Counted from the stretch's first letter, positions 25,690 through 34,405 are shown. The stretch: DNA of 64,000 nt from Streptomyces sp. DG2A-72 (GCF_030499575.1 NZ_JASTLC010000001.1:3744001-3808000); one strand, 5' to 3'. A program made the numbers and translations. Notes: generated from the letters alone by a model not told the origin.

Positions 25690-26537
25690 AGTGAGGCCTT
25701 TTGCAACCTCGTTCGTGGCCTGCGGTGTTGAGGCGGGGGGCTGGGTGGAGAGATGGGTGAAGCTCCTGGTAGATGGGTTGTCGACCAAGATCAACCTGTC
25801 CGCCCGGAGCTTCACGTGCTTGTCTGCCCATCGGGGATCGATCTTTCCAGTTCGGCTCTTCGTCGTCTCTCCGGGCTGCTGGCTGCTCGGCGCTTGGAAA
25901 GGGGGACCCGGTGGCGGCGTCTTCCCGTCGGCCGGCAGGCTCTCCTGGTCATGGCCCATCTGCGGTGCGGTCACACATACGCACAGCTCGCAGCCGGTTT
26001 CGGCGTCGGCATCACCACGGTGTACCGGTACATCACCGAGGCCGTGGAGATCCTCGCGGCCCTCGCCCCGGACGTGACCGCGGCGGTCGACTCGGCGGCC
26101 GGCAAGGCATTCGTGATCCTGGACGGGACACTGCTGCCGATCGACCGGATCGCCGCCGACCGGCCGTACTACTCCGGCAAGCACCACCAGCCCTGCCCGG
26201 AGCCGTCCACGACATACGCGCCGCCCGCACCCACGGGATCATCGACGCCCTGACCAGCGCGAACATCCCCTGCTGGGCCGACAAGGCCTATCGCGGAGCC
26301 GGCGGCACCGTCCGCGTGCCCTACTAGGGACGGTGGGAGACGCTCTCAGCCGGCCAGAAGGCCCACAACCGCTCCCACGCGAAGATCCGCGCCCTCGGAG
26401 AACAAGCCGTCGCCACCCTGAAGTCCTGGCAGCTGCTGCGGAAACTACGCTGCAGCACCACCCGCATCACCGACCTGGTCAAAGCCGTCCTCACCCTCCA
26501 CATGACCAGCTCGAACCGAAGTTGAAAAGGCTCATTG
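25690..26537 (+). mobile_element. Degenerate IS5-type insertion sequence
   Basis: About 850 bp bounded by inverted repeats: left CAGTGAGGCCTTTTGCAACC and right (reverse complement) CAATGAGCCTTTTCAACTTC, imperfect over some 25 bp. The interior is one transposase gene, inactivated. The left arm is duplicated in reverse at 22781-22916, so the efflux cassette lies between two inward-facing left ends. No target duplication was found by eye. Confidence 0.8.
25752..26524 (+). pseudogene. IS5-family transposase, inactivated
   Basis: Recognisable DDE transposase pieces in order: LVCPSGIDLSSSALRRLSGLL, TRWRRLPVGRQALLVMAHLR, TYAQLAAGFGVGITTVYRYI (HTH), KAFVILDGTLLPIDRIAADRPYYSGKHH (first catalytic Asp). 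A deletion and frameshift follow, resuming in another frame at LPGAVHDIRAARTHGIIDAL and CWADKAYRGAGGTVRVPY. An in-frame TAG at 26324 comes next, and after it SHAKIRALGEQAVATLKSWQ. The deleted stretch normally carries the second Asp region, so the enzyme is dead. Confidence 0.85.
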
Positions 26538-26559
26538 TCCTCGGTGATCGAATGAGCCT
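26528..26559. other. Inverted repeat at the IS right end
   Basis: AGGCTCATT (26528-26536) and AATGAGCCT (26551-26559) form a perfect 9-bp stem with a 14-nt loop, straddling the right end of the IS. It may be a nested relic of another end or a terminator. Confidence 0.45.
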
Positions 26560-26727
26560 CATAGACAATGTCGACGGCCATAGCGGCTCCGTTCCGGTCG
26601 TGATGTAGGCCGCGTACGCGCGCGGCGGGCTCCGACCAGCGGCTACAGGACGGCCTTCGGCTCCTCGCGGATGCCCGGGGATGGTCTCCACTCACGCAAT
26701 GCCTGGGCACGCCGGCACAATGCTCAC

Positions 26728-27153
26728 GTGTCAGATGCCATCCCGTCCTCCCCCTCCGTTTCCGCCCGCATGAGCAGACAAGGCTCACGCAACACGGCGC
26801 CCGAGGTGGCGGTACGAAAGCTCCTGCATGCCGCCGGTCTCCGTTACCGGGTGAACGTGCCGGTGCCCGGCATACCTCGCCGCACGATCGACATTGTCTT
26901 CCCCAAAGCCAAGATCGCAATCTTCCTGGACGGATGCTTCTGGCATGGGTGCCCGCAGCACGCGACGCACCCCAAGTCGAACGCGGAGTGGTGGCGTACC
27001 AAGCTGGGCAAGAATATGGCTCGTGATCAAGAGACCACCAAGCACCTAACCACCGCGGGGTGGACGGTGCTGCGCTTCTGGGAGCACGAGGTGCCAGCCG
27101 AAGTAGCAGAGGAGGTCAAGGCTTCCGTTCTGCGACGCATGGGCGAGAAATGA
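26728..27153 (+). CDS. vsr: Very short patch repair (Vsr) endonuclease
   Basis: A 141-residue T:G-mismatch endonuclease. Vsr core in order: SRQGSRNTAPEVAVRKLLHAAGLRYRVN, RTIDIVFPKAKIAIFLDGCFWHGCPQHAT (catalytic Asp and the Zn/active-site FxxGCFWHxC), NAEWWRTKLGKNMARDQETTKHLTTAGWTVLRFWEHE. It repairs T:G mismatches arising by 5-methylcytosine deamination and normally accompanies Dcm-type methyltransferases, as here. GTG 26728 (VSDAIPSS) is chosen; CACAAT 6 nt upstream suggests a leaderless transcript. It opens the defence-like island. Confidence 0.93.
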   Translation: MSDAIPSSPSVSARMSRQGSRNTAPEVAVRKLLHAAGLRYRVNVPVPGIPRRTIDIVFPKAKIAIFLDGCFWHGCPQHATHPKSNAEWWRTKLGKNMARDQETTKHLTTAGWTVLRFWEHEVPAEVAEEVKASVLRRMGEK

Positions 27154-27257
27154 GCCACAGCGCGATGTCGAGTCACGTGCACTCGCCATCGACATCGCCG
27201 ATGATCACGCCTATCGTCTTGGCATATTCGTTGATCCACTGGAACGGGGAGGCCTTG

Positions 27258-28247
27258 ATGGGGCGGTTGACGTCTGTCGACGTTTGTTCAGGGGCGGGGG
27301 GACTGGCCTTGGGCCTGGAACGCGCCGGCTTCGATCCGGTTCTCCTCCTGGACAACAAGCCGATTGCCTGTGAAACTCTGCGCCGCAATCGGCCGAAATG
27401 GAACGTCGCCGAGATGGACCTGCTGCAGTTCGACCCGATCGAGAACCCGGAGCCATATGATCCGGATGCCTTCGACATCGACCTGCTCTCCGCCGGGTTG
27501 CCGCGCGTCAAGTCGTCAGCGACGACAAAGCGCGTGGAAACCGGTCTCGAATTGCACCTGCTGCGAGCCACGGTCCTGCTGGCGGCCCACGTAGTCCAAC
27601 CAAGGGCCCTGTTGATCGAAAACGTACCGGACCTCGTGACGGCCCCGGAATTCGAAGAGGTCCGCGACTTCATACAAAGTGAACTCGTACACCTCAAGTA
27701 CAGATTTAACTGGTTCGTCCTGAATGCTGCCGACTTCGGTGTTCCGCAGGATCGGAAGCAAGGCGTGCTCGTCGCCCTGAAGGATCGCTTCTTCGATCAG
27801 TTCCGCCCACCGACCCCCACCGTGACTCGTCACATGACGGCCGGGGAGGCCCTACTGCCCTCCATGTCGGCACGTGGCTGGCACGGCGCCGAAGAATGGG
27901 CGACACAAGCCAACCGTGTGGCTCCCACTCTCGTGGGCGGATCCGACAAGCGCGGGGGCGCCGACCTCGGGCTGACGGGCACGAAGAAGGCTTGGGCCCA
28001 GATGGGCATCAACGGCGGGGCATTGAGCGACGAGGTACCGGGGTCGGACGGCACCCAGGAGTCGGACACCTCTGGATCTCCGCTGAAGAAACTGACCGTG
28101 GAGCAGACGGCCGTGCTCCAGTCCTTCCCCGACGACTGGGTCTTCGCGGGCAAGAAGACGGCCCGATACCGCCAGATCGGCCACGCCTCCCCACCTCCCG
28201 TCGGCGAGGCTCTGGGCAGGGCAATCGCCGACGCGCTTCGGAGCTGA
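27258..28247 (+). CDS. C5-cytosine methyltransferase homologue lacking the catalytic Cys
   Basis: A 329-residue Dcm/HhaI-family protein. Motif I VDVCSGAGGLALGLERAGF (about residues 5-24) is intact, as are motif VI LLIENVPD, motif VIII-like FGVPQDRKQGVLVA and motif X-like RYRQIGHASPPPVGEAL. In motif IV the PCQ loop reads AGLPRVKSS: Pro82 is followed by Arg83 instead of the nucleophilic Cys. Methyl transfer is therefore not expected; it may bind DNA or SAM or pair with the methyltransferase next door. GGGGAGG lies 6 nt before ATG 27258. GC is visibly lower than in flanking core genes. Confidence 0.9.
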   Translation: MGRLTSVDVCSGAGGLALGLERAGFDPVLLLDNKPIACETLRRNRPKWNVAEMDLLQFDPIENPEPYDPDAFDIDLLSAGLPRVKSSATTKRVETGLELHLLRATVLLAAHVVQPRALLIENVPDLVTAPEFEEVRDFIQSELVHLKYRFNWFVLNAADFGVPQDRKQGVLVALKDRFFDQFRPPTPTVTRHMTAGEALLPSMSARGWHGAEEWATQANRVAPTLVGGSDKRGGADLGLTGTKKAWAQMGINGGALSDEVPGSDGTQESDTSGSPLKKLTVEQTAVLQSFPDDWVFAGKKTARYRQIGHASPPPVGEALGRAIADALRS

Positions 28248-28313
28248 GCACCCGACGAAAGCCGCTCTCGGCCCCGGCTCCGAGGTATGGCCCGAAGATC
28301 ATCCTCCGCCGGC

Positions 28314-28319
28314 TACACT
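28314..28319 (+). promoter_or_regulatory. Candidate leaderless -10 box for the second methyltransferase
   Basis: TACACT (TAnnnT) lies 6 nt upstream of ATG 28326, the geometry of leaderless actinomycete promoters. No ribosome site precedes this ATG. No clear -35 box is seen. Confidence 0.4.
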
Positions 28320-28325
28320 TCCGCC

Positions 28326-29486
28326 ATGACCCCCGCGCAGCCTCAATCACCCCAGCATGCACGCTTCCACATCGTGGACTTGTTCGCGGGGCCCGGAGGG
28401 CTGGACATCGCGGCGGAGGCTCTCGGACTCTCGAGCATCGGGGTCGAATGGGACGCGGGCGCGTGCGCGACGCGCAGGCGGGCCGACCTTCTCACCGTTC
28501 ACAAGGACGTTCGTGAGTGCAAGCCCACCGACTCCGACTTCGAAGGCGCCAACGTTCTGGCAGGGGGCCCGCCCTGCCAAACGTTCACCGTTGCCGGCCA
28601 CGGTGCGGGACGTCGAGCCTTGGACACCGTCCTGGAATTCGTCCAGCGTCTCGTCGATCGTGACAAATGGTCAAATATCGCGACAGATCTGGATAAATTG
28701 AAGGACGAGCGCACCGGATTGGTTCTGCAACCTCTCCATTGGGCTCTGGAAGCCATCGACAATGACGACCTCGATCCTTATCACGCCATTGTCCTGGAAC
28801 AAGTCCCGGCGGTTCTTCCGGTATGGGAGGCCTACGCCAAAGCGCTCAACGACGAGTACGAAACCGACTGGGGTGTCCTGCGGACCGAGGAATTCGGAGT
28901 GCCGCAAACGCGCCGACGGGCCGTTTTCATCGCGCGGCGTCGTGTCACCAGTCAGGCGTCTCATGACCAGCAGCCGCTCAAGCTACCCAAACCGACGCAC
29001 GAGCACTACCGCGGCGGAAAGAGTCGGCCGGACCGGACGGACGATGGTCTCGCCATGGGCGATGCGGTGCCGAAGAAGTGGGTGAGCATGGCAGAAGCGC
29101 TGCCGGAGCGTCCTGCGCCGTTCACCGTGATCTCCAACTACGGCACCGGAGGCGACCCCAAGGCTCGAGGCCAGCGTCGCTCCGATCAACCCGCAGCGAC
29201 GGTCACGGGCAAGATCTCACGCAATCGCGTGGTAGGGCCGAACGGCACTGATGACCGCTTCACGTTCTCCGAGGCAGGTCGTCTCCAGACGTTTCCTGCC
29301 GAATATCCGTGGCGGGGCAAGGACATCTCCCAGCAGATCGGCAACGCCGTACCGCCACGACTCGGGATGCACATCCTCAGCGCGGCGCTCGGCCTCGGCC
29401 GCCCCTCGGAGGACGCCCTGAACAGGCTCGCCACGTGGCAGCCACCGCTGAAGGAGGAGGGGGACTCACTGCCCTCGGAGTCCTAG
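28326..29486 (+). CDS. C5-cytosine DNA methyltransferase (Dcm-like)
   Basis: A 386-residue methyltransferase with full catalytic equipment. Motif I IVDLFAGPGGLDIAAEALG, motif IV LAGGPPCQTFTVAG (Cys84 nucleophile), motif VI LEQVPAVLP (Glu kept, the usual Asn of ENV is Gln), motif VIII FGVPQTRRRAVFIARR, a target-recognition region around residues 210-300, and motifs IX/X QQIGNAVPPRLGMHIL. It should methylate a cytosine in an unknown motif. Another start at 28287 adds 13 residues but has only a 1-nt-spaced GAGG. Its stop shares CTAG with the convergent gene. Confidence 0.93.
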   Translation: MTPAQPQSPQHARFHIVDLFAGPGGLDIAAEALGLSSIGVEWDAGACATRRRADLLTVHKDVRECKPTDSDFEGANVLAGGPPCQTFTVAGHGAGRRALDTVLEFVQRLVDRDKWSNIATDLDKLKDERTGLVLQPLHWALEAIDNDDLDPYHAIVLEQVPAVLPVWEAYAKALNDEYETDWGVLRTEEFGVPQTRRRAVFIARRRVTSQASHDQQPLKLPKPTHEHYRGGKSRPDRTDDGLAMGDAVPKKWVSMAEALPERPAPFTVISNYGTGGDPKARGQRRSDQPAATVTGKISRNRVVGPNGTDDRFTFSEAGRLQTFPAEYPWRGKDISQQIGNAVPPRLGMHILSAALGLGRPSEDALNRLATWQPPLKEEGDSLPSES

Positions 29487-30373
29487 TCCCCGTCGGCTCC
29501 GGAACTCCCCCGCACTCTCGCGTATTCGTCGAAGAGTTCCTCGAAACAGCTGACGAGAGCGTCGATCGCGTCCGAGGGCACCGGGCCGTCGTCGGGCCCC
29601 TTCGGAAGAACCTTCCGGGGCACCGGAGGGGCGGAGTCAGCCTCCCGGATCCACTCCCCCAAGAGGCTGCCGTCCCACGTGTCGTCCTCGGCGAGGACGT
29701 CGTACATCAAAGTGCTCGCGGCGCTGTTCGCCGCCCTTGCCAAGGCGTTCACCTCGCGCCCGGTGTTCACCTTCTTCTTGGCAATGAGCCGTATGAACGC
29801 TTGGGCAGTGGGCCGGTGATCGATGATGTCCAACCGGAGGACCGTGTTGAGGATGTCCTGGTTCCCGCAGGCCACCTCCACTGGGCCGTAGTCGCTCCCG
29901 TCCCGGAACAACTCGGCGGCCCACCACAGGCGGGAGAACGTCTGGGTGTAGTGCGCCCCGCGGAACCGGCTCGCCGCGACCATGGAGGGAAGGCCTTCCT
30001 TGCCCTTCGGCGGCTGGTGCCGCCACACCACGTAGTCAGGGGCCACAGCGAGCGCAAGGAAGTTCCATAGCCTGCTGTCGGCCGCCTCTCTCCGTGTGAG
30101 GCGAAGCGCCGCGTGCAGACGAGGAGCGAGCCAGGCGTCCGCCCTGGTCGAAACATCGTGCCGATAGAGGTGCATCACGTCGTCGATGAGATCCCGTATC
30201 GGAACGACCTCCGATCGTGCCGTCATGTCGTCCATCGGCTCGGTCAGCTTGTTCAGGGCGATGTAGGGCGGAGACTCATGGCCGGAGAGAACTCCCATGC
30301 TCAGGTACTTCGCCGCGTTGATGTCGGAGAGCAGCGCCAGTCTCTCGGGCAGGTGCTCGGGTTTGTCGGTCAT
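29483..30373 (-). CDS. DUF6339-like protein of the island
   Basis: A 296-residue cytoplasmic protein, last in the three-gene reverse operon. It resembles the DUF6339 group: LPERLALLSDINAAKYLSM near the start, RADAWLAPRLHAALRLTRREAADSRLWNFLALAVAPDYVVWRH, a FSRLWWAAELFRDGSDYGPVEVA segment and DILNTVLRLDIIDHRPTAQAFIR. Mostly alpha-helical; no nuclease or helicase motif is visible. In other genomes I recall such proteins beside GHKL-ATPase/Dcm/Vsr clusters. It starts 2 nt after the stop of the preceding gene, so it is co-translated with it. Function unknown. Confidence 0.75.
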   Translation of the reverse strand: MTDKPEHLPERLALLSDINAAKYLSMGVLSGHESPPYIALNKLTEPMDDMTARSEVVPIRDLIDDVMHLYRHDVSTRADAWLAPRLHAALRLTRREAADSRLWNFLALAVAPDYVVWRHQPPKGKEGLPSMVAASRFRGAHYTQTFSRLWWAAELFRDGSDYGPVEVACGNQDILNTVLRLDIIDHRPTAQAFIRLIAKKKVNTGREVNALARAANSAASTLMYDVLAEDDTWDGSLLGEWIREADSAPPVPRKVLPKGPDDGPVPSDAIDALVSCFEELFDEYARVRGSSGADGD

Positions 30374-30375
30374 GC

Positions 30376-31359
30376 TCAGCTCTCCCGCTGGGACACATCG
30401 AGGGTCCGAATCGCCGTCCCCAGGTTTCTGGCCACCTTCGCACGGCGAACGGCCGCGTAATTGATGCGTGGCTGAAGCTCGTTCCAGGCCGCGGACTCGG
30501 CGCGACGGAGGTGGATCTCACGCAGTGCGTCGGGTTCGGAGTGGTCGGGAAGGACATCGGCGAGCATTCTTCGCAACACACCGTCCCGCCAGCCCCCGGG
30601 CCATTGCGGCCCGCCCTGCTCATCCACTTCCAGATCGCTGACGAGGGAGTGGAAGACCGCCGTCCACACATCGGCGGCGATCTGCGCAGCGAGCATGTCA
30701 CGTACCGCTCTCTCCAGTGGACTGCCCGCCGAGTTGATGAGTTCGGAGATCCCCTCGAAGCCCGTGTTCAAGTGAACGGTGGGAAGGTCGCCCGAGGTCT
30801 CCACAATCCAGGGGGCGTCCTTGAAGGGGCGCAGCCATTCGGGACCGGTAATGAAGTCGACCTCGTTGACGACCATTTCACGCTGACGCATGGGCGTACT
30901 GGCCGTCAGATCGACGATCCAAGAGGCATCGGACTCACCGATCACTCGTCCCCGCACCCCGTCCACCGTTGCCACAGCCGCGACGGACAGCTCGGCCCTG
31001 CTCCGGTATGCCGACCGCCAGAAGCGCAGATGCCCGGTCCAGGTGTCTCCTCCCCCCGCACCCTGCTCAAGCCGGGCCGTCGTACGGGAGTTGGTCGCCT
31101 TCTCCGTCAGTACGGCGATGACCGAAATCTCGGTCCACGGGCCCTCTGCGAGTTCCTTGACGGGCAGGGTCGCCGAGAGCCCGAGCCGGACGCTCTCCCA
31201 GTCGTGCCGTTCCGCCTGGTGCAACGCCACGACCTGTTCCTGAGTGGAGAAGCTTCGTGTGTCCAGGTCGTGTTGATAGCGTCCTTCGAGTTCCTGCCGA
31301 ACTCCCGTTACGGCAAGGGAGAGTTCACCGGTCAGTCTCCGGTACGGATAGACCTTCAC
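30376..31359 (-). CDS. Unrecognised middle protein of the GHKL-ATPase operon
   Basis: A 327-residue protein with no family I can name. The N-terminal 200 residues look beta-rich (LTGELSLAVTGVRQELEG, WTEISVIAVLTEKATNSRTTARLEQ, ASWIVDLTASTPMRQREMVVNEVDFITG); the C-terminal third is helical (ERAVRDMLAAQIAADVWTAVFHSLV). No catalytic signature is evident. The GTG start overlaps the ATPase stop as GTGA, so stoichiometric coupling with the ATPase is likely; it may be a structural or DNA-loading partner. Confidence 0.7.
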   Translation of the reverse strand: MKVYPYRRLTGELSLAVTGVRQELEGRYQHDLDTRSFSTQEQVVALHQAERHDWESVRLGLSATLPVKELAEGPWTEISVIAVLTEKATNSRTTARLEQGAGGGDTWTGHLRFWRSAYRSRAELSVAAVATVDGVRGRVIGESDASWIVDLTASTPMRQREMVVNEVDFITGPEWLRPFKDAPWIVETSGDLPTVHLNTGFEGISELINSAGSPLERAVRDMLAAQIAADVWTAVFHSLVSDLEVDEQGGPQWPGGWRDGVLRRMLADVLPDHSEPDALREIHLRRAESAAWNELQPRINYAAVRRAKVARNLGTAIRTLDVSQRES

Positions 31360-33476
31360 GCGGAGATCTCCCTCGACTTCTGCAGTTCGACGATCAAGCC
31401 GGCCAGTTCCGCGCGAACGGGGTGCGTGGACACATCGGTGAGCGCGCTGAAAGACGCAGTGCGGGCGCCTGCCTTGAACCGGAGCCTGCCCTCCACCAGT
31501 TCACAGTTCTGTCCCGCGACGATCTCCGCCCACCCGACGGAAGGACGACCGCCTGACCGTACGTCGAACTTCGCAACAGGCAGCAGGAGCCAAGGGTCCT
31601 GACTCACTGGCAGTTTGACCTCTGCCCTCACCCGCCACGCACCCGAGGCGTCGAGCTCCGCGTCGAGGCCACGGATCGCCGGGACTTTTCCGCCACGAGC
31701 GGCTGTGGGAACCGTCGTCCCCGTTTCGAGCCCCAGCAGATCACGCAACACATGGGAACCGCCCTTGCTCTTCTCCCTGGAGCGTCCGACCAGATCCCGC
31801 ACGGCTGTATTGGCAGCTCGCGTGAACTCGCTGATCCGGCGATGCGCGGTGGCCGAGTAGAGCGCGCGCAGCTCGTCGGTCTGCCCCCACTTGTTGTGTT
31901 CCGGCGGCTCGGACGCCCGTAGGAACGCCTCGGCACGATCCGCGTTGTCGGCGTCGTCCCCAGCTGCGTGGCCTGTGAGCAGCACGGCTTGGAAAGGGTT
32001 GGTGCCCAAGGGTAGATCGGGCACCCTGGCCGACCTGATCACCATGCGGTTGCCCCGCATGGCGACCATCTGGTTCGGTTTGCCGTCGAGGTCCTCGGCC
32101 GACGTGATCAGCAGGACCGCTTCGTGCTCGACCGCTCCCCCGCTCTGACCTCGTCTCGGAGGCACCTTCAACGGCACGCGCATCTCGGCCACCTGCCCCG
32201 TCTCCGTCAGACGGTCGACCGTTTCGCCGTCGAGATACGCCTTGAGCGCACGGGTCCGGGACGGCTGCTCCTTCCGCGGCTCGACACGTTCCTCGTCGAT
32301 GACCACCTTTCCGTTGCGCACAGTCCGTACGGACGCCTCCAGCAACGGTGCCTTGTCCCTACCGGCGGTCATGGCGGCCCAGAAGTTGCGGCCGAGGGCC
32401 TGCACCAGGCGCTCGTGCATCGACTGGACCGTCTCCTCGTCGGCCGCGTCCTCACCGCTCGGTGAGTCGTCCGCCAGGCTCGCCACGTCGTGCGCACCGA
32501 CGATCAAGAAGGAGGTGCCCGGGGCGGAACTCTCTCGTGTGAGGTGCAGCCTCTCCACTGTCTCTTCGTCCGCCCACCACGAGCGGGCCACTTCTTCGCT
32601 TCCGGGCGCGGTGTCGGGTTCGCCGAACCAGGCGGGACCCGCCCAGGGGGAGTCGTCTACAACACGCCACGGCAGTTCCAGCCGCCCGATGAGACGCCGC
32701 TCCGTCCGTCCCTCGTGGGGCACGGAGAGGGTGGAGTTAATGAGGACCATCCCGAGCCGGCTCGCTGCCCAGAGCGTGGCCTTGCCCAGTCCGTACGACC
32801 CACCGGCGCTCGCATCGGATTTGCGACTGTCGAGTTGCCGTCGAACAACGGCGGCGAATCTGCCGTCCTCGTAGTCGTCACCGGTGAGGCCCGACGCGTT
32901 GTAGTCGTCGACCCGTAGCAGGATCAGTCGATCACGCTCGTACATGTCGCGGAGTCCCTCGGCGATGACTCGCCCGACCTTCTGCTCCTGGGCGGCTGCC
33001 GCCTCGTAGTGGGGAAAGAGGTCGTCCCAGGCGACAGCCTCACGGAAGCGGGCGAGGGATTCGCCGGTCAGCTCGTGCAGTGTGTAACGGACGCGTACGG
33101 GCTTGGTGCGGTCGAGCCGTTCGTCCAGGCTGTTCTGCGTGGCCTCGCGGGCCAGAATCTCGACGTCGGCCTCGAAGGCGAAGGTGGCGGCGTTTCCGAA
33201 ATCCCGACCGCCGTCGGCATAGGCGGGGCGGTGGTACCAGGAGACCGGGCGGCTGCTCACCACGTCGGTAGTCCGTGTGTGCACGCTGACGTGATCGATA
33301 CGGAACACCTCGGCGATGGCCCGCATTGTCTCTTCACGAGGAGTCGCTCGACCGGTGATCCACGCCGAGACCGCGGCTCGGGTCAGACCGAGCTGCTCCG
33401 CGAGGTCGGCCTGGTTCATCTCCGACCGGCGCAGCTGCCGTGCGAGCCACGGACCGAAGTCCTCTCCGGTGTCCAC
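31356..33476 (-). CDS. XRE-HTH fused to MORC/MutL-like GHKL ATPase
   Basis: A 706-residue protein. Residues about 9-60 are an XRE-type HTH (LARQLRRSEMNQADLAEQLGLTRAAVSAWITGRATP). From about residue 75 a GHKL ATPase follows: N-box AREATQNSLDERL (about 105-117), G1 box LRVDDYNASGLTGDD (about 187-200), G2 box GGSYGLGKATLWAAS (about 222-236), then an S5-like and a long C-terminal region. GHKL ATPases of this kind were described in restriction-modification clusters with Dcm and Vsr as bacterial relatives of MORC. The HTH suggests binding of its own promoter or of a DNA site. GTG 33476 follows GGGGAG. Confidence 0.85.
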   Translation of the reverse strand: MDTGEDFGPWLARQLRRSEMNQADLAEQLGLTRAAVSAWITGRATPREETMRAIAEVFRIDHVSVHTRTTDVVSSRPVSWYHRPAYADGGRDFGNAATFAFEADVEILAREATQNSLDERLDRTKPVRVRYTLHELTGESLARFREAVAWDDLFPHYEAAAAQEQKVGRVIAEGLRDMYERDRLILLRVDDYNASGLTGDDYEDGRFAAVVRRQLDSRKSDASAGGSYGLGKATLWAASRLGMVLINSTLSVPHEGRTERRLIGRLELPWRVVDDSPWAGPAWFGEPDTAPGSEEVARSWWADEETVERLHLTRESSAPGTSFLIVGAHDVASLADDSPSGEDAADEETVQSMHERLVQALGRNFWAAMTAGRDKAPLLEASVRTVRNGKVVIDEERVEPRKEQPSRTRALKAYLDGETVDRLTETGQVAEMRVPLKVPPRRGQSGGAVEHEAVLLITSAEDLDGKPNQMVAMRGNRMVIRSARVPDLPLGTNPFQAVLLTGHAAGDDADNADRAEAFLRASEPPEHNKWGQTDELRALYSATAHRRISEFTRAANTAVRDLVGRSREKSKGGSHVLRDLLGLETGTTVPTAARGGKVPAIRGLDAELDASGAWRVRAEVKLPVSQDPWLLLPVAKFDVRSGGRPSVGWAEIVAGQNCELVEGRLRFKAGARTASFSALTDVSTHPVRAELAGLIVELQKSREISA

Positions 33477-33889
33477 GTAGGACTCCCCCCTTTTGGTCGA
33501 CCGCAGGTCGCCGTCAGCCTAGCACGAGCCATTTGACACTCCGAGATCGCGACAATCTTTGTTGACACACGTAGGTGGTCACCCTTGAAAGGTCGCTACA
33601 CAGATTCGTGCATAAAAGTCCACTTTTTCACCCTTTGATCCTGATTCGATAGGCCTCCGACTTCACGATCGGACGCCCGAATCCCGCTTGTGGAGCAAGG
33701 AGAAACGGTCTTGCATCCCCTTGTCGAACCTCCTAGGGTTTCCAGCAGCACCAGTGGCCCCAGCAAAAACGGAAAACATCCACGGGGAGGGTCTGGTTCC
33801 GCATGCCTACACACTTCGACATGCCAGCAGGAGCTCAATTCCGTACCACCTGACACAAAGACCTGACCCACACAAATAAGGGGCCATTC
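33477..33889. promoter_or_regulatory. AT-rich divergent control region of the defence island
   Basis: A 413-bp gap between the divergently read HTH-ATPase and small-protein genes, much lower in GC than anything around it. It holds TTGACA (33562-33567), a good -35 on the + strand, and TACACA (33597-33602). The repeated segments GGTGGTCACCCTTGAAAGG and GATCGCGAC are possible protein sites. The XRE domain of the ATPase is the obvious candidate to bind here. No gene was found in it. Confidence 0.5.
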
Positions 33890-34279
33890 ATGCCGAACGA
33901 CACCGGCGACTCATCCGGACCGAATTCCGACACGCCCGAAATCGCAAGAATGCGGCAAATCGTCACCGAATATGACTCCTGTGAGGACCCGTGGCTTAAG
34001 TCTGAATTGCTCGGAGCATACGGTTTAACTCATGACGTCATCATGAACTACCGGAGGATTATCGCTCGCGCCGACCTCCGCGCCTCCACCTCGCCCACCA
34101 TCTCCAACGAGCGGACCCGCGCGCCTCGTCGAATCCGGGTTCGACGCGCCCCGTCCGCGCCTTCTTCCCGAGCGTACGACACGACTCGGCCCGGCGAATC
34201 GCGCCGGAACCGCGGCATCCGTAACGGCGTCACTGAGTTCATCATCATCCGTATCCCCCGTTCCCCGGACGCTCCCTAA
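33890..34279 (+). CDS. Small putative DNA-binding protein heading the helicase operon
   Basis: A 129-residue protein, unrecognised. The first 65 residues look folded and acidic (MPNDTGDSSGPNSDTPEIARMRQIVTEYD), containing LKSELLGAYGLTHDVIMNYRRI, which resembles the helix pair of IS3 OrfA-type HTH proteins. The second half is Arg/Ser/Pro-rich (RAPRRIRVRRAPSAPSSRAYD) and likely unstructured or nucleic-acid binding. AAGGGG precedes the ATG with ideal spacing, and it is the first gene downstream of the AT-rich control region. A controller (C-protein-like) role is possible but unproven. Confidence 0.6.
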   Translation: MPNDTGDSSGPNSDTPEIARMRQIVTEYDSCEDPWLKSELLGAYGLTHDVIMNYRRIIARADLRASTSPTISNERTRAPRRIRVRRAPSAPSSRAYDTTRPGESRRNRGIRNGVTEFIIIRIPRSPDAP

Positions 34280-34405
34280 GACCTTGCTTCACCTTCGTCC
34301 GTACCTTCATCAACCCACCCGACACGCGTGACGGGGCCGGCCGTGCATGTGCACGGATCGCACTGCCGGCCCACTCCTCGGACCGCACACAGAAACGGAC
34401 TCCTT

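Noticed and set aside
26333..26700. Possible small genes between the IS and the vsr gene
   Set aside because: The frames are pieces of the broken transposase or lack any support.
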